A stretch of DNA of 64,000 nucleotides from Mycolicibacterium fortuitum subsp. fortuitum. GTDB lineage: Bacteria; Actinomycetota; Actinomycetes; Mycobacteriales; Mycobacteriaceae. Below the pieces are notes generated by a model. It did no database searches, was not told the DNA's origin, and saw only the letters and a list, made by a program, of their open reading frames with translations. Within the stretch, counting starts at the first letter, position 1. Every line of letters starts with the position of its first letter. Where the stretch lies: contig NZ_AP025518.1 of NCBI RefSeq assembly GCF_022179545.1, positions 3,348,001 through 3,412,000 on the forward strand, given 5' to 3'. A program made the translations under genes and the position numbers. Of the stretch, positions 1 through 9,550 are shown piece after piece.

Positions 1-62
1 AGGACGAGAGAACCTCCAACGGCGTGAACGCCCAGACCTTCTGCTTGGTGAAATCTGCATGA
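1..62 (+). CDS. MmpS family protein, C-terminal end (partial)
   Basis: The window opens inside a gene whose last 19 codons (from base 3) read [19 protein letters not shown] and end in TGA at 60-62. This is the characteristic C-terminus of MmpS4/MmpS5-type proteins, the small membrane-anchored periplasmic partners of MmpL transporters. The stop overlaps the next start as ATGA, so mmpS and mmpL are translationally coupled. Only the tail is visible, so the subfamily cannot be decided. Confidence 0.85.
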   Translation, partial: DERTSNGVNAQTFCLVKSA

Positions 63-2959
63 GCACCCACGACGCCCCGACCGACGCCTTCCCGGTCACC
101 GGGCCGCCGAGGCACGCCCAGCACGGCGGGATCGCCAAGTGGATCCGGCGCCTGGCCGTGCCGATCATCATCGGCTGGATCGCCCTCATCGGCGTACTGA
201 ACACGATCGTGCCCCAGCTCGAAGAGGTGGGGAAGATGCGCTCGGTGTCGATGACCCCCGACCAGGCACCGTCGATGATCGCCATGAAGCGCGTCGGCGA
301 GGTGTTCCAGGAGTTCAAGTCCAACAGCTCGGTCATGGTCGTGCTCGAGGGCGACGAGCCGCTAGACATCAAGGCGCACGACTACTACGACGAGGTTGTC
401 GACAAGCTCGAAGCCGACAAGGCGCACGTCGAGCACGTTCAAGATTTCTGGGGCGACCCGCTGACCGCCTCAGGCGCCCAGAGCGCCGACGGCAAGTCCT
501 CCTACGTGCAGGTCTACACCGCCGGTAACCAGGGCGAGGCACTGGCCAACGAATCGGTCGAGGCCGTCCAGAAGATCGTCGAGAGCGTCACCCCGCCGCC
601 TGGGGTCAAGGCGTATGTGACGGGTCCGGCCGCGTTGGCCGCCGACCAGCACATCGCAGGTGACCGCAGTATGAAGCTGATCGAGGCGCTGACCTTCACG
701 GTCATCATCATCATGCTGCTTCTGGTCTACCGTTCCATCGTCACGGTGATCCTCACGCTGGTGATGGTGGTGCTGTCGCTTTCCGCGGCACGCGGCGTGA
801 TCGCATTCCTGGGCTACTACAACATCATCGGCCTCTCGACGTTCGCCACCAACCTGTTGGTGACGCTGGCCATCGCGGCGGCTACCGACTACGCGATCTT
901 CCTGATCGGTCGATATCAAGAGGCTCGAAGCGTAGGTGAAGACCGAGAGTCGGCCTACTACACCATGTTTCACGGCACCGCGCATGTGGTGCTGGGTTCG
1001 GGCCTGACCATCGCCGGCGCCACCTTGTGCCTGCACTTCACGAATCTGCCGTATTTCCGGTCGCTCGGTATCCCGCTGGCCATCGGCATGGTGATGGTGG
1101 TACTCGCCGCACTAACTCTTGGTTCCGCCATCATCACTGTGGCCACCAAGTTCGGTAAGACGCTGGAACCCAAGCGCGCCATGCGGACCCGCGGCTGGCG
1201 CAAAGTGGGAGCGGCCGTGGTGCGCTGGCCCGGCCCGATCCTGATCGCCACCATTGCGCTGTCACTGATCGGTCTGTTGACCCTGCCCGGCTACCGGACC
1301 AACTACAACGACCGCAAGTACCTGCCGCCGGACCTGCCCGCCAACACCGGCTACGCCGCATCCGATCGCCACTTCTCGCAGGCCCGGATGAACCCCGAAC
1401 TGCTGCTGATCGAAAGCGATCACGACCTTCGCAACCCGGCTGACTTCCTGGTAGTCGACCGAATCGCCAAACGAATCTTCCAGGTGCCCGGCATCTCTCG
1501 GGTCCAGGCCATCACGCGCCCGCAGGGAACCCCGATCGAGCACACCTCGATCCCGTTCCAGATCAGCATGCAGGGCACGACGCAGATGATGAACATGAAA
1601 TACATGCAGGACCGCATGAAGGACATGTTGAAGATGGCCGACGAGATGCAGACGACTGTCGACACCATGGAGCAGATGCTCAAACTGGTGAAGGAGATGT
1701 CCGACACCACCCACAGCATGGTCGGCAAGATGCACGAAATGGTGACCGACGTGGCCGAAATGCGGGACCACATCGCCGATTTCGACGACTTCTTCCGTCC
1801 GATCCGCAACTACCTGTACTGGGAACCGCACTGCTACAACATCCCGATGTGCTGGTCGATCCGGTCGATCTTCGACACCCTCGACGGCATCGACACCATG
1901 ACCGACGACATCCAGAAGCTGATGCCGGACATGGACCGTCTCGATGAGCTCATGCCCCAGATGCTCACGATCATGCCGCCGATGATCGCGACGATGAAGA
2001 ACATGAAGAACATGATGCTGACCATGCAGGCCACGATGGGCGGTCTGCAAGATCAGATGGAAGCGATGATGGAGAACCAGACGGCCATGGGCCAGGCGTT
2101 CGACGCTTCCAAGAACGACGACTCGTTCTATCTGCCGCCGGAAACCTTCGACAACCCGGACTTCAAGCGCGGCATGAAGATGTTCCTGTCCCCCGACGGA
2201 CATGCGGTGCGGTTCATCATCAGCCACGAGGGCGATCCGATGAGCCCAGAAGGCATCTCCCATATCGATGCGATCAAGCAGGCGGCCAAGGAGGCCATCA
2301 AGGGCACCCCGCTGGAGGGCTCCAAGATCTACCTCGGCGGTACCGCGTCCACCTTCAAGGACATGCAGGAAGGCGCCAACTGGGATCTCATGATCGCCGG
2401 GATCGCCGCGCTGTGCCTGATTTTCATCATCATGCTGATCCTGACCCGCAGCGTGGTGGCCGCGGCCGTGATCGTCGGCACCGTGGTGCTGTCACTGGGC
2501 GCCTCGTTCGGCCTGTCGGTACTGATCTGGCAGCACCTGGTCGGGCTGGAACTGCACTGGATGGTGATCGCAATGGCCGTCATCGTGCTGTTGGCCGTCG
2601 GCGCGGACTACAACCTGCTACTCGTCTCCCGGTTCAAAGAGGAGATCCATGCCGGCTTGAACACGGGCATCATCCGCGCGATGGGCGGCACCGGTTCGGT
2701 GGTCACCTCCGCGGGCCTGGTGTTCGCGTTCACCATGATGTCGATGGCGGTCAGCGAACTGGCCGTGATCGGACAGGTGGGCACCACCATCGGCCTGGGC
2801 CTGCTGTTCGACACCCTGGTCATCCGCTCGTTCATGACCCCGTCGATCGCAGCCCTGATGGGCAAGTGGTTCTGGTGGCCGCAGCAGGTGCGCCAGCGCC
2901 CGCTGCCGGCGCCGTGGCCCACTCCCGTCCAGCGTGATCCGCAGGACTCGTTGGTCTAA
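59..2959 (+). CDS. MmpL family RND transporter
   Basis: Inner-membrane RND-superfamily transporter of 966 residues, normal for MmpL4/MmpL5-type proteins, which export siderophores, glycolipids or drugs with their MmpS partner. A first membrane helix lies near residues 30-50, a periplasmic porter domain follows, then a helix bundle at about 205-370, a second porter domain, and a final bundle at about 775-940. The second loop carries a very Met-rich predicted coiled coil (about residues 505-680) with the Cys pair of the helical tip ([10 protein letters not shown], near residues 591-598), a hallmark of the MmpL4/5 group. ATG at 59 overlaps the mmpS stop. The gene ends 4 bp into a convergent ArsR gene. 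The cargo cannot be told from sequence. Confidence 0.95.
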   Translation: MSTHDAPTDAFPVTGPPRHAQHGGIAKWIRRLAVPIIIGWIALIGVLNTIVPQLEEVGKMRSVSMTPDQAPSMIAMKRVGEVFQEFKSNSSVMVVLEGDEPLDIKAHDYYDEVVDKLEADKAHVEHVQDFWGDPLTASGAQSADGKSSYVQVYTAGNQGEALANESVEAVQKIVESVTPPPGVKAYVTGPAALAADQHIAGDRSMKLIEALTFTVIIIMLLLVYRSIVTVILTLVMVVLSLSAARGVIAFLGYYNIIGLSTFATNLLVTLAIAAATDYAIFLIGRYQEARSVGEDRESAYYTMFHGTAHVVLGSGLTIAGATLCLHFTNLPYFRSLGIPLAIGMVMVVLAALTLGSAIITVATKFGKTLEPKRAMRTRGWRKVGAAVVRWPGPILIATIALSLIGLLTLPGYRTNYNDRKYLPPDLPANTGYAASDRHFSQARMNPELLLIESDHDLRNPADFLVVDRIAKRIFQVPGISRVQAITRPQGTPIEHTSIPFQISMQGTTQMMNMKYMQDRMKDMLKMADEMQTTVDTMEQMLKLVKEMSDTTHSMVGKMHEMVTDVAEMRDHIADFDDFFRPIRNYLYWEPHCYNIPMCWSIRSIFDTLDGIDTMTDDIQKLMPDMDRLDELMPQMLTIMPPMIATMKNMKNMMLTMQATMGGLQDQMEAMMENQTAMGQAFDASKNDDSFYLPPETFDNPDFKRGMKMFLSPDGHAVRFIISHEGDPMSPEGISHIDAIKQAAKEAIKGTPLEGSKIYLGGTASTFKDMQEGANWDLMIAGIAALCLIFIIMLILTRSVVAAAVIVGTVVLSLGASFGLSVLIWQHLVGLELHWMVIAMAVIVLLAVGADYNLLLVSRFKEEIHAGLNTGIIRAMGGTGSVVTSAGLVFAFTMMSMAVSELAVIGQVGTTIGLGLLFDTLVIRSFMTPSIAALMGKWFWWPQQVRQRPLPAPWPTPVQRDPQDSLV

Positions 2960-3729
2960 TCAGCCTGCTCCAATCCGGACTTCAGGCTGGACAGTTTGAC
3001 CGGCCAGCTGTACGAGATCATGTCGCGTACGGCGCCGGCCGGGTCGAACCCGTCGTGGGTCAGTGTGAGCCGCACATGATCCCCCACGGGGTCGATGTCG
3101 AACGACACGCGCGACCTTGGTTCGGCCGCCGCCGTGCCGATGGCCTCGTCGCCCACCTCCGGGGAGATCTGATCCAGTTCGGGTGCGAAGGTGTGGAATG
3201 TGAAGGCCAGTCGCTGATAGGGGTCGGACTCGACGATCACCTGCTCGGGGTCGTCGAGGCGTAGCCCTTCTTCTACCCACGTGTAGGTGGAGCCCTTCTG
3301 CCATTCGGATTCGATGGCATGGCCCATGTAGCCGAGGGAGAACGTCGGGTTGGTGATCGCCTGCCACAGCCGTTCCGGCGTGGTCCGGATATAGGTGGTG
3401 TAGACGAACTCGCTCAGCACTGCGGGGTTCTCCAGCACCGTCTTGAGGTCGGCCAACGCCGGCACTCTCGTGGCGTCATAGCGGTCGATCCAGCGGTCGG
3501 CGATGGCGTTGATCGGTTCGGCATTGAGGTAGTGCAGTTTCTGCCTGCCCTTGCGCAGCGTTGTGACCAGGTTGGCGGCCTCCAGGACCGCCAGATGCTT
3601 GCTGACCGACTGCCGCGCCATCGACAGACCGCCGCACAGTTCTCGCAGACTCTGTCCGTCGTTGTCGTTGAGGCTGTCCAGTAGGCGCCGCCGATTCGGG
3701 TCGGCCAGTGCCCTGAAGATCTCGTCCAC
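2956..3729 (-). CDS. ArsR-family regulator fused to SRPBCC (AHSA1-like) domain
   Basis: A two-domain protein of 257 residues. Residues 1 to about 90 form an ArsR winged helix-turn-helix (start [17 protein letters not shown], recognition region [20 protein letters not shown]). Residues about 105-250 form an SRPBCC/AHSA1-type START-like domain, a hydrophobic ligand pocket. Such fusions are common in actinobacteria as ligand-responsive repressors. The gene is convergent with mmpL and overlaps its stop by 4 bp. Two near-identical palindromes lie 31 and 60 bp upstream of the ATG, which suggests autoregulation. An in-frame GTG/ATG further upstream is possible but would run into the operator region. 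Ligand unknown. Confidence 0.9.
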   Translation of the reverse strand: MDEIFRALADPNRRRLLDSLNDNDGQSLRELCGGLSMARQSVSKHLAVLEAANLVTTLRKGRQKLHYLNAEPINAIADRWIDRYDATRVPALADLKTVLENPAVLSEFVYTTYIRTTPERLWQAITNPTFSLGYMGHAIESEWQKGSTYTWVEEGLRLDDPEQVIVESDPYQRLAFTFHTFAPELDQISPEVGDEAIGTAAAEPRSRVSFDIDPVGDHVRLTLTHDGFDPAGAVRDMISYSWPVKLSSLKSGLEQAD

Positions 3730-3759
3730 CCGATCGCCGTCCGCTCCATCACGTCATAT

Positions 3760-3804
3760 GCAGCCGCCCGGCTGCCTCAAGCGATTATGCAGCCGCTCGG
3801 CTGC
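3760..3804. promoter_or_regulatory. Tandem palindromic operators, probably for the ArsR-SRPBCC regulator
   Basis: Two copies of a perfect 16-bp inverted repeat, GCAGCCG-CC-CGGCTGC (3760-3775) and GCAGCCG-CT-CGGCTGC (3789-3804). Each is preceded by TAT and followed by CT, so 21 bp are nearly identical, and centres are 29 bp apart (almost three helical turns). They lie just upstream of the ArsR-SRPBCC start on the minus strand. Being the only such repeats here, they are best read as its own operators. Confidence 0.7.
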
Positions 3805-4251
3805 CTGTCAAACCGCCACTCGGGCCGGACTTGGCCACCGGAAGCCGGACTCGGCGGACCCCAGCACCGTCCACCAGCCACCATCTGCGCCGTATCGACG
3901 TTGCCAGAATCGCACGCTTCGGTTTGGGCTCCCCTGCGCGCATCAACCCACGCCCGCCGTCCACACCGACGACACCTCATGCCGAGACATCCGAGGATTC
4001 GGGACTCGAAATCGCTTTCACGGCACGGTAATTCGATCACACACCGGATCCGGCAGGCGCCGTGTCACGTCATCAATCGACAGCACAAGTCCAGTGCCGC
4101 AGCACTATTGGTGATTGTTCGATACGTCGTACGACCCTCTGGCAAACGAATGTCACTGGCAACCGAATCAGGCACACAGGCAACCACACTCGTCTTGCGA
4201 ATGCGTGAAGCAGTCCATATCGAGGACATCTTGTGAACGGAGTCACATATT
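3805..4251. other. Intergenic region without convincing gene
   Basis: About 450 bases between the ArsR operators and the promoter of the NlpC/P60-like gene. The short open frames here have low-complexity, Arg/Pro/His-rich translations, no ribosome-binding sites and no recognisable domain. Base composition is less G+C-rich towards 4080-4250. I see no RNA gene or repeat. Confidence 0.5.
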
Positions 4252-4281
4252 TTGCCCGGCCAAAAACGGCTCTGCTAGCGT
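4252..4281 (+). promoter_or_regulatory. Putative promoter of NlpC/P60-like gene
   Basis: TTGCCC (4252-4257), an 18-bp spacer, and TAGCGT (4276-4281) resemble SigA-type -35/-10 elements. The ATG at 4290 lies 9 bases after the -10, so the transcript would be leaderless or nearly so. This supports ATG 4290 over the in-frame GTG at 4233, which lies upstream of the promoter. Confidence 0.5.
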
Positions 4282-4289
4282 CCCGCCGC

Positions 4290-4955
4290 ATGTTTGCTAT
4301 CGCGACGCTTATGGCGCTTGTCCAGCAGGTTTCGGGCACGCCGTACATCTCCGGTGGAGACTCCCCGGCCGGCACGGACTGCTCCGGCCTGGCCTCCTGG
4401 GTCAGCAACATGGCCACCGGCCGGCCGGTTTACGGGGACCGCTTCAACACCGGCAATCAGGAGCGCGCCCTCCTGGCTCGTGGCTTCAAGTACGGCACCC
4501 AGCCCGGTGCCTTGGTGATCGGCTGGAACAGCGGCCACACTGCCGTGACGCTCCCGGACGGCACGCCGGTGTCCTCCGGTGAAGGCGGGCACGGCGTGCG
4601 GATCGGCGGCGGCGGCGCCTACCAGCGCCAGTTCAACCACCACATGTATCTGCCCATGGAGGAAGTCGCACTGCCGGAGGCGCCTGCAGACGCGCCGATC
4701 GACCCGTTCGCACCGCCTCCGCCGGCGCCGATCGAGCAGATGGCCGCCCCGGCGCCCGTCGATCCCTTCGCACCGCCGCCACCGCCGGCCGACCCGATGG
4801 CCGCCCCGGCACCGATGGATCCGTTCGCACCGCCGCCTCCGGCCGATGCCATGCCACCGGCCGCCCCGCTCGACGGCCCGGCACCGATCGTTCTCGACGT
4901 CCCGCCGCCTCCGGCTCCCCCGGCTCCCGAGGAACCTGCCCCGGTCGCCATCTGA
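4290..4955 (+). CDS. NlpC/P60-like peptidase domain protein with Pro-rich repeat tail
   Basis: About 221 residues from ATG 4290; an in-frame GTG at 4233 would add 19 residues lacking signal-peptide character. The N-terminal 125 residues form a compact papain-like domain with Cys31 in GTDCSGLASW and His83 in NSGHTAVTLPDG, the layout expected of NlpC/P60-type peptidoglycan peptidases. A similar module occurs in mycobacterial cell-wall and mycobacteriophage proteins. The C-terminal half is Pro/Ala-rich with three copies of a DPFAPPPP-type repeat, typical of secreted or surface proteins. The lack of a clear signal peptide is odd: export may use another route, or the protein may act inside the cell. 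Function is inferred from the motif only. Confidence 0.75.
   Translation: MFAIATLMALVQQVSGTPYISGGDSPAGTDCSGLASWVSNMATGRPVYGDRFNTGNQERALLARGFKYGTQPGALVIGWNSGHTAVTLPDGTPVSSGEGGHGVRIGGGGAYQRQFNHHMYLPMEEVALPEAPADAPIDPFAPPPPAPIEQMAAPAPVDPFAPPPPPADPMAAPAPMDPFAPPPPADAMPPAAPLDGPAPIVLDVPPPPAPPAPEEPAPVAI
4699..4850 (+). repeat. In-frame Pro-rich repeats (DPFAPPPP type)
   Basis: Three imperfect in-frame repeats encode P-x-DPFAPPPP units separated by APIEQMAAPAP and ADPMAAPAP linkers. Such tracts commonly vary in copy number between strains. Confidence 0.7.
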
Positions 4956-5008
4956 CATCACACCTGTCGGTGGTCGGCGCGCCACGCTCATTCGGATAAC
5001 GTCTGCCT

Positions 5009-5755
5009 GTGATCGTGCTCCTGCCACCGTCAGAGACCAAACGCACCGGCGGGGACGGCCCCCCGGTGCGTTTGGACGTTCTGAGCTCGCCGGAGCTCAC
5101 CCCGCTTCGCCAAGCCCTGATCGACGAACTGGTCACGCTCGCCGCCGACCCGTCGGCGTGCCGTACCGCCTTGGGGATCTCCGCCGGCCAGGACGCCGAG
5201 ATCGAACGCAACGCCGTCCTTCGTCAGGCGCCCACGATGCCGGCCATCGAGCGCTACACCGGCGTGCTGTACGACGCCCTCGACGTGAGTTCCCTGCGCG
5301 GTGCGGCCGCCGCACGCGCCCGCCGCCGGCTGGCCGTCGGATCCGCGTTGTTCGGTCTGCTCCGCGCCGATGACCCGGTCCCCGCATACCGGTTGTCCGC
5401 CTCCGCCAAACTGCCCGGCCAACCGGGGCTCGCCAAACGCTGGCGTCCGCTGCTGGAACCCGTGCTGGCCGAAATCGCCAACGACGAGTTGATCGTCGAC
5501 CTCCGGTCAGGCTCCTATGCGGGGCTCGGCCGGATCCCGAGTGCGGTTCGGGTGCAGGTTCTTGCCGAGCACGCCGACGGTCACCGCACCGTGGTCAGCC
5601 ACTTCAACAAGGCCCACAAGGGCCATCTGGCCCGTGCGCTGGTCAACTCCAGGAGTGAACCCGACAGCGCCTCCGGTGTCGCCGCAGTCGCCCGGCGCGC
5701 CGGCATGAACGTGGAACGCGACGGCGACGAACTCACCGTCGTGGTGCCCGCCTGA
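5009..5755 (+). CDS. yaaA: Peroxide stress protein YaaA (UPF0246/DUF328)
   Basis: 248 residues, usual length for the family, starting MIVLLPPSETK, the signature N-terminus of YaaA. The RYTGVLYDAL, LRSGSYAGLG and SHFNKAHKG segments are family hallmarks. In E. coli YaaA limits intracellular free iron during peroxide stress and has been described as a DNA-binding fold; its mechanism is not fully settled. GTG 5009 is chosen because it yields the conserved N-terminus, and TAACGT at 4997-5002 places a start site at about the GTG, suggesting a leaderless transcript. Confidence 0.93.
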   Translation: MIVLLPPSETKRTGGDGPPVRLDVLSSPELTPLRQALIDELVTLAADPSACRTALGISAGQDAEIERNAVLRQAPTMPAIERYTGVLYDALDVSSLRGAAAARARRRLAVGSALFGLLRADDPVPAYRLSASAKLPGQPGLAKRWRPLLEPVLAEIANDELIVDLRSGSYAGLGRIPSAVRVQVLAEHADGHRTVVSHFNKAHKGHLARALVNSRSEPDSASGVAAVARRAGMNVERDGDELTVVVPA

Positions 5756-6101
5756 CGCTCACACGGCTTCGAACGGCCAGTCGACCCACACTCGAGTTCA
5801 GTGGTGCAGTAAGGCCATCGGCCACGCGCTGGTCGAATATCGGTGCGGCCAGGCCTATTCTGAGGATTTCGGCGCCGGCAAGTGACGGAAATGTCGTTGC
5901 CGGCCGAAACCCGACCCCTTGCCCCAGATCGCTTCTGCCTGCGACGCACTGGCGCAGGGCAACGATGTTGTCCCGAATTTCACTGTTGCCGAGCAACTTT
6001 CAATGGGGCGGCAGCGCAGCGGTGCGACCGGCCAACGCCGTGACGGGATTTCGACGAATTCCCGGGTGTCACCCACAGCGCCCCGGCTCGTCGTGCACAA
6101 T
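5756..6101. other. Intergenic region upstream of membrane protein
   Basis: About 345 bases between yaaA and the favoured start of the next gene. It holds the 5874-5904 hairpin. The next gene's frame stays open back to 5919, so part of this stretch could be coding, but the extra translation looks unstructured and I saw no ribosome-binding site. Confidence 0.45.
5874..5904. terminator. Hairpin downstream of yaaA
   Basis: A perfect 8-bp inverted repeat GCCGGCAA / TTGCCGGC with a 15-base loop, about 120 bp beyond the yaaA stop. There is no U-tract, as is usual for mycobacterial hairpin terminators. It could also be a leader element of the next gene. Confidence 0.35.
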
Positions 6102-6797
6102 ATGAGCTCGCGTCAGCGCCCGTCGCCTGTGCCACGCCCAACACACCGCAATTCTCCGGGAGCAAACTTGGTCACCCGCCCAGTTGCCTCAGTGCATCCG
6201 TCGTATCAGCCGGCTCGCCGTGGGCGGCACCGAAAGGCCCCGCAACGACAGTGGCTGCCCCTCGGCATCGGGATGGCCGCCGCAGCCGTCGTCAGTTCGC
6301 TGCTCACCGCATTCGTCATCATCACCACATTGGCTTCCAAGTTCTCCGCCAAGGACTCGGTGTACGCCGTCGGCGCGCGAGCCTATGAAGTGAAGCCCCA
6401 ACGCCCGCGACAACAGGTGTTCACCGAGCGGGCCGCGGCTCTGCCGGTCGCCGCGTTCGCCTCCGATGGCTCAGGTTTCGTCGATTCGCAGGCCCGCTGC
6501 CGTGACACACAAACCGCCCGGGCCATCGGCCGGACCGAGGGCTCGCTGGTGGTGATCTGCTTGGACCGCACCGGCCGGCTGGAGTATCACGGCGAGCGAC
6601 TGTCTGACCGCGCCGCACTCGCGACCTCCGCAGATGCCACCCCGGGCCGCCGGTTCGTCGCGCGCAACTACCAGGTCAGCTACGCCGTCTCACCTACCGA
6701 GTTGCTCGTCACCTCGGGTAGTTCCGTCCTCAAGCGCGAGCCGATGGTCGAGTACCGCGAGATCCTGTCCACGCCGGTGGTCGTCGCGCCCCGGTAA
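6102..6797 (+). CDS. Single-pass membrane protein of unknown function
   Basis: About 231 residues from ATG 6102 (MSSRQRPS); the frame is open back to ATG 5919. A basic, Pro/Arg-rich cytoplasmic tail (ending RRGRHRKAPQRQ) precedes one strong membrane helix (LPLGIGMAAAAVVSSLLTAF and following). An exported domain of about 140 residues follows with two Cys (QARCRDTQ and VVICLDRTG) that could form a disulfide. This type II topology is typical of mycobacterial cell-envelope proteins. I do not recognise a named family. No ribosome-binding site is clear at any candidate start. Confidence 0.7.
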   Translation: MSSRQRPSPVPRPTHRNSPGANLVTRPVASVHPSYQPARRGRHRKAPQRQWLPLGIGMAAAAVVSSLLTAFVIITTLASKFSAKDSVYAVGARAYEVKPQRPRQQVFTERAAALPVAAFASDGSGFVDSQARCRDTQTARAIGRTEGSLVVICLDRTGRLEYHGERLSDRAALATSADATPGRRFVARNYQVSYAVSPTELLVTSGSSVLKREPMVEYREILSTPVVVAPR

Positions 6798-6840
6798 CCA
6801 CGCTAAGCTGGCCGCTCATCGGCCATGCGGCGGGAGATCG

Positions 6841-7062
6841 ATGTCGACTTTCTGGCGGTACGTCCGCATCCAGGCCATGGTGTTCGTGTTCGGGATCGTC
6901 GGACCGATCTTTCTGGTCATTTACTTTGCCGCGCAACCGGATCCGACGCTGAAGTGGATGTACTTCACCGGCCTGATCCTCACCGGGGCCGAGGTGCTGA
7001 TCGCACTTGAGCTGACCCGGCGCAGCGCACCGCCCGATACCAACAGCGATCTCTCGCAGTGA
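6841..7062 (+). CDS. Small two-helix membrane protein
   Basis: 73 residues from ATG 6841, preceded by GGGAG at good spacing. Two hydrophobic helices (about residues 11-30 and 38-57) with a short loop AAQPDPTLKW form a helical hairpin; the tail is polar. It sits 8 bases before the amidase start, so the two are probably co-transcribed. No family recognised; it resembles the small conserved membrane proteins common in mycobacteria. Confidence 0.75.
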   Translation: MSTFWRYVRIQAMVFVFGIVGPIFLVIYFAAQPDPTLKWMYFTGLILTGAEVLIALELTRRSAPPDTNSDLSQ

Positions 7063-7070
7063 GGTGACCA

Positions 7071-8546
7071 ATGGATTCCTCGTCGGCATTCGAACTCGCA
7101 GGTACCGATGCGATCGGGCAGGCGGCGCTGGCCGCCTCCGGTGAGATCACCGCCGTCGAATTGCTGGAAGCCGCGATCGCGAGGATCGAGGCCACGCGCA
7201 GCCTCAACGCCGTGATCACCGACCTGTTCGACCGGGGTCGCGCCCAAGCCGCCGCGCTCGACGAATCCGGGGTGCTGCGCAACGAGAAGGCCGGACCATT
7301 GGCCGGAGTGCCCTTCCTGCTCAAGGATCTCGGTGCGGCACTGGCGGGCGCTCGCGAGGCGATGGGGTCACGCGCGTTGCGCGACCATGTCGCGACGGAG
7401 ACCGCGTGGACGGTACAGCGCTACCTGGATGCCGGGCTGGTCGTACTCGGCAAGACCAACACTCCGGAGTGGGGCAACCACTGCACCACCGAACCGTTGC
7501 TTTTCGGCCCGACGGTGAATCCATGGTCTCCGGCTGTGACCCCCGGCGGATCCAGCGGCGGTTCTGCCGCGGCAGTGGCCGCCGGAGTGGTTCCCGCCGC
7601 CTCCGGTGGGGACGGAACCGGTTCCATCCGCGTGCCGGCGTCATGCTGCGGCGTCGTCGGCCTCAAACCGCGGCGTGGACGTGCCTCCTTCGCTCCCGAC
7701 GCCGGCCACGGTCTCGAGGGGCTGGTGAACAACCACGCGCTGACCCGTACGGTGCGCGACTGCGCGGCCATGCTCGACGTCATCGCCGGCACTGCACCTG
7801 GTGATCCTTACAGCGCCGCCGTTCCCGCCGTGTCCTTCGTCGACGCGGCCGCTCGCACCCCGTCGGCGCAGCGCATCCTCATCGCCACCTCGTCGCCGTT
7901 TCCCACCGACCGGATCGATCCCGAGGTGGTGTCGGCAGTCGAGGAAACCGGCCGGTTGTTGGAAAGCCTCGGGCATCACCTCACCCCGGGTGCTCCGACG
8001 ATCGACCCCGACGCCGTCGCCGAGGCCGTCGCGGTGCTGCACACCGTCAGCAACGCGCAGTTGCACGACCTGGCCGAGAACCATCTGGGCCGCACGCCCC
8101 GAGAAGACGAGTTCGAGCCGAGCACCTGGGTGATGATCCGCGAAGGCTTCGCCACCACCGGTCTGGCCTACGCGAACGCCATCGCCGACATCCACGCCCA
8201 GACCCGCCGGTTCGCCGCGGGGATGACGGGGCACGACGTGCTGTTGGTCCCGACGCTGCTGACCTGTCCGCCGCCGTACGGACTGCTGAACCAACCACGG
8301 GGTAGCACCCGGGCGTTCTTCGACGTCGAGTTCGCCACCACCGGGTGGACCGCCCTGGCCAACGTGACCGGCTGGGCAGCGATTTCCCTGCCGCTGGGCC
8401 AGACCTCCGGCGGCCTCCCGATCGGCGTGCAGTTGATGGCCCCAGACGAAACGATCCTGCTCAGCCTGGCCGGTCAACTCGAGGAGGCGGCCCCCTGGGC
8501 CGGCCGTACCCCACCCCGATGGGTGGGCGCTGCTGCTGTGAGCTAG
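7071..8546 (+). CDS. Amidase (amidase-signature family)
   Basis: 491 residues, cytoplasmic. The Ser-cisSer-Lys triad of amidase-signature hydrolases is visible: Lys85 in FLLKDLG, the Gly/Ser-rich block [10 protein letters not shown] (about 159-168, cis-Ser at 161/162) and nucleophile Ser185 in [10 protein letters not shown]. These enzymes hydrolyse carboxylic amides to acid and ammonia; mycobacteria carry several paralogues (AmiA-D types). The substrate cannot be told. ATG 7071 follows GAGGTGACC and lies directly behind a small membrane-protein gene. Confidence 0.92.
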   Translation: MDSSSAFELAGTDAIGQAALAASGEITAVELLEAAIARIEATRSLNAVITDLFDRGRAQAAALDESGVLRNEKAGPLAGVPFLLKDLGAALAGAREAMGSRALRDHVATETAWTVQRYLDAGLVVLGKTNTPEWGNHCTTEPLLFGPTVNPWSPAVTPGGSSGGSAAAVAAGVVPAASGGDGTGSIRVPASCCGVVGLKPRRGRASFAPDAGHGLEGLVNNHALTRTVRDCAAMLDVIAGTAPGDPYSAAVPAVSFVDAAARTPSAQRILIATSSPFPTDRIDPEVVSAVEETGRLLESLGHHLTPGAPTIDPDAVAEAVAVLHTVSNAQLHDLAENHLGRTPREDEFEPSTWVMIREGFATTGLAYANAIADIHAQTRRFAAGMTGHDVLLVPTLLTCPPPYGLLNQPRGSTRAFFDVEFATTGWTALANVTGWAAISLPLGQTSGGLPIGVQLMAPDETILLSLAGQLEEAAPWAGRTPPRWVGAAAVS

Positions 8547-8632
8547 CCGCATATCCTCTGAGTCGAACCGTGCGCCACCGGCGGTGTGCACAACAACATC
8601 AGGACGCCGTCTTCAAAGGAGTAGACAACCTC

Positions 8633-9526
8633 ATGGTGAATCAGCAGCAGGCCGACAAGATGACCACGGGCAAGGGCTTCATCGCCGCCCTCGACCAGAG
8701 CGGTGGATCCACCCCCAAGGCCCTGCGTCTCTACGGGGTCGAGGAGAGCGCCTACTCCTCCGAAGAAGAGATGTTCGACCTGATCCACCAGATGCGCTCG
8801 CGCATCATCACCTCCCCGGTGTTCAACGGTGACCGTGTGCTCGCGGCGATCTTGTTCGAGCAGACCATGGACCGCTCCATCGAGGGCAAGCCCACCGCGA
8901 CCTACCTCTGGGAAGACAAGGGCGTGGTGCCGCTGCTCAAGATCGACAAGGGCCTGGCCGATGCCGCCGACGGCGTGCAGGTGATGAAGCCGATGCCGGG
9001 TCTGGACGATCTGCTGGCCCGCGCGGCGAAGAACGGCATCTTCGGCACCAAGGAGCGTTCGGTCATCGGCGCCGCCAATGCCGAGGGCATCGCCGCTGTG
9101 GTCGCCCAGCAGTTCGACGTGGCCAAGCAGGTGCTCTCGCACGGCCTGATCCCGATCATCGAGCCCGAGGTCACCATCTCGATCTCGGACAAGGCCGAGG
9201 CCGAGGATCTGCTCCGCGACGAGATCACCAAGAACCTCGACGCGCTGCCCGCCGACCAGAAGGTGATGCTGAAGCTGACCCTGCCGACTCAGGCCAACCA
9301 CTACCAGTCGCTGGTCGAGCACCCGAAGGTGATGCGGGTCGTGGCGCTGTCGGGTGGCTACTCGCGCGACGAGGCCAACAAGCTGTTGGCAGAGAACACC
9401 GGTGTGATCGCAAGCTTCAGCCGCGCGCTGACCGAAGGATTGTCGGCCCAGCAGAGCGATGACGAGTTCAACGCCACGCTGGACAAGTCGATCCAGTCCA
9501 TCTTCGAAGCCTCGGTCGCGGGCTGA
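8633..9526 (+). CDS. Fructose-bisphosphate aldolase, class I
   Basis: 297 residues matching the bacterial class I aldolase type known from staphylococci: [19 protein letters not shown] at the N-terminus, the ILFEQTMDR motif, and Lys214 in VMLKLTLPT as likely Schiff-base lysine. It cleaves fructose-1,6-bisphosphate to DHAP and glyceraldehyde-3-phosphate without metal, in glycolysis and gluconeogenesis. Mycobacteria also have an essential class II (zinc) enzyme, so this is an alternative aldolase. ATG 8633 is chosen because AAAGGAG lies 11 bases upstream and the N-terminus matches the family; the frame extends further upstream without similarity. Confidence 0.95.
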   Translation: MVNQQQADKMTTGKGFIAALDQSGGSTPKALRLYGVEESAYSSEEEMFDLIHQMRSRIITSPVFNGDRVLAAILFEQTMDRSIEGKPTATYLWEDKGVVPLLKIDKGLADAADGVQVMKPMPGLDDLLARAAKNGIFGTKERSVIGAANAEGIAAVVAQQFDVAKQVLSHGLIPIIEPEVTISISDKAEAEDLLRDEITKNLDALPADQKVMLKLTLPTQANHYQSLVEHPKVMRVVALSGGYSRDEANKLLAENTGVIASFSRALTEGLSAQQSDDEFNATLDKSIQSIFEASVAG

Positions 9527-9550
9527 CCGCGGATCCGGCGAGGCACACAG

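Noticed and set aside
1262..2263. His-rich open frame antisense to mmpL
   Set aside because: Repeated His and Val residues come from reading the Met/Asp-rich coiled-coil codons backwards; no ribosome-binding site or domain.
4233..4289. GTG 4233 as start of the NlpC/P60-like gene
   Set aside because: The -35 and -10 elements lie downstream of it, and the extra 19 residues are neither a signal peptide nor family-like.
7641..8591. Long antisense frame opposite the amidase gene
   Set aside because: Gly/Gln/Arg-rich shadow of a gene with a complete amidase signature.
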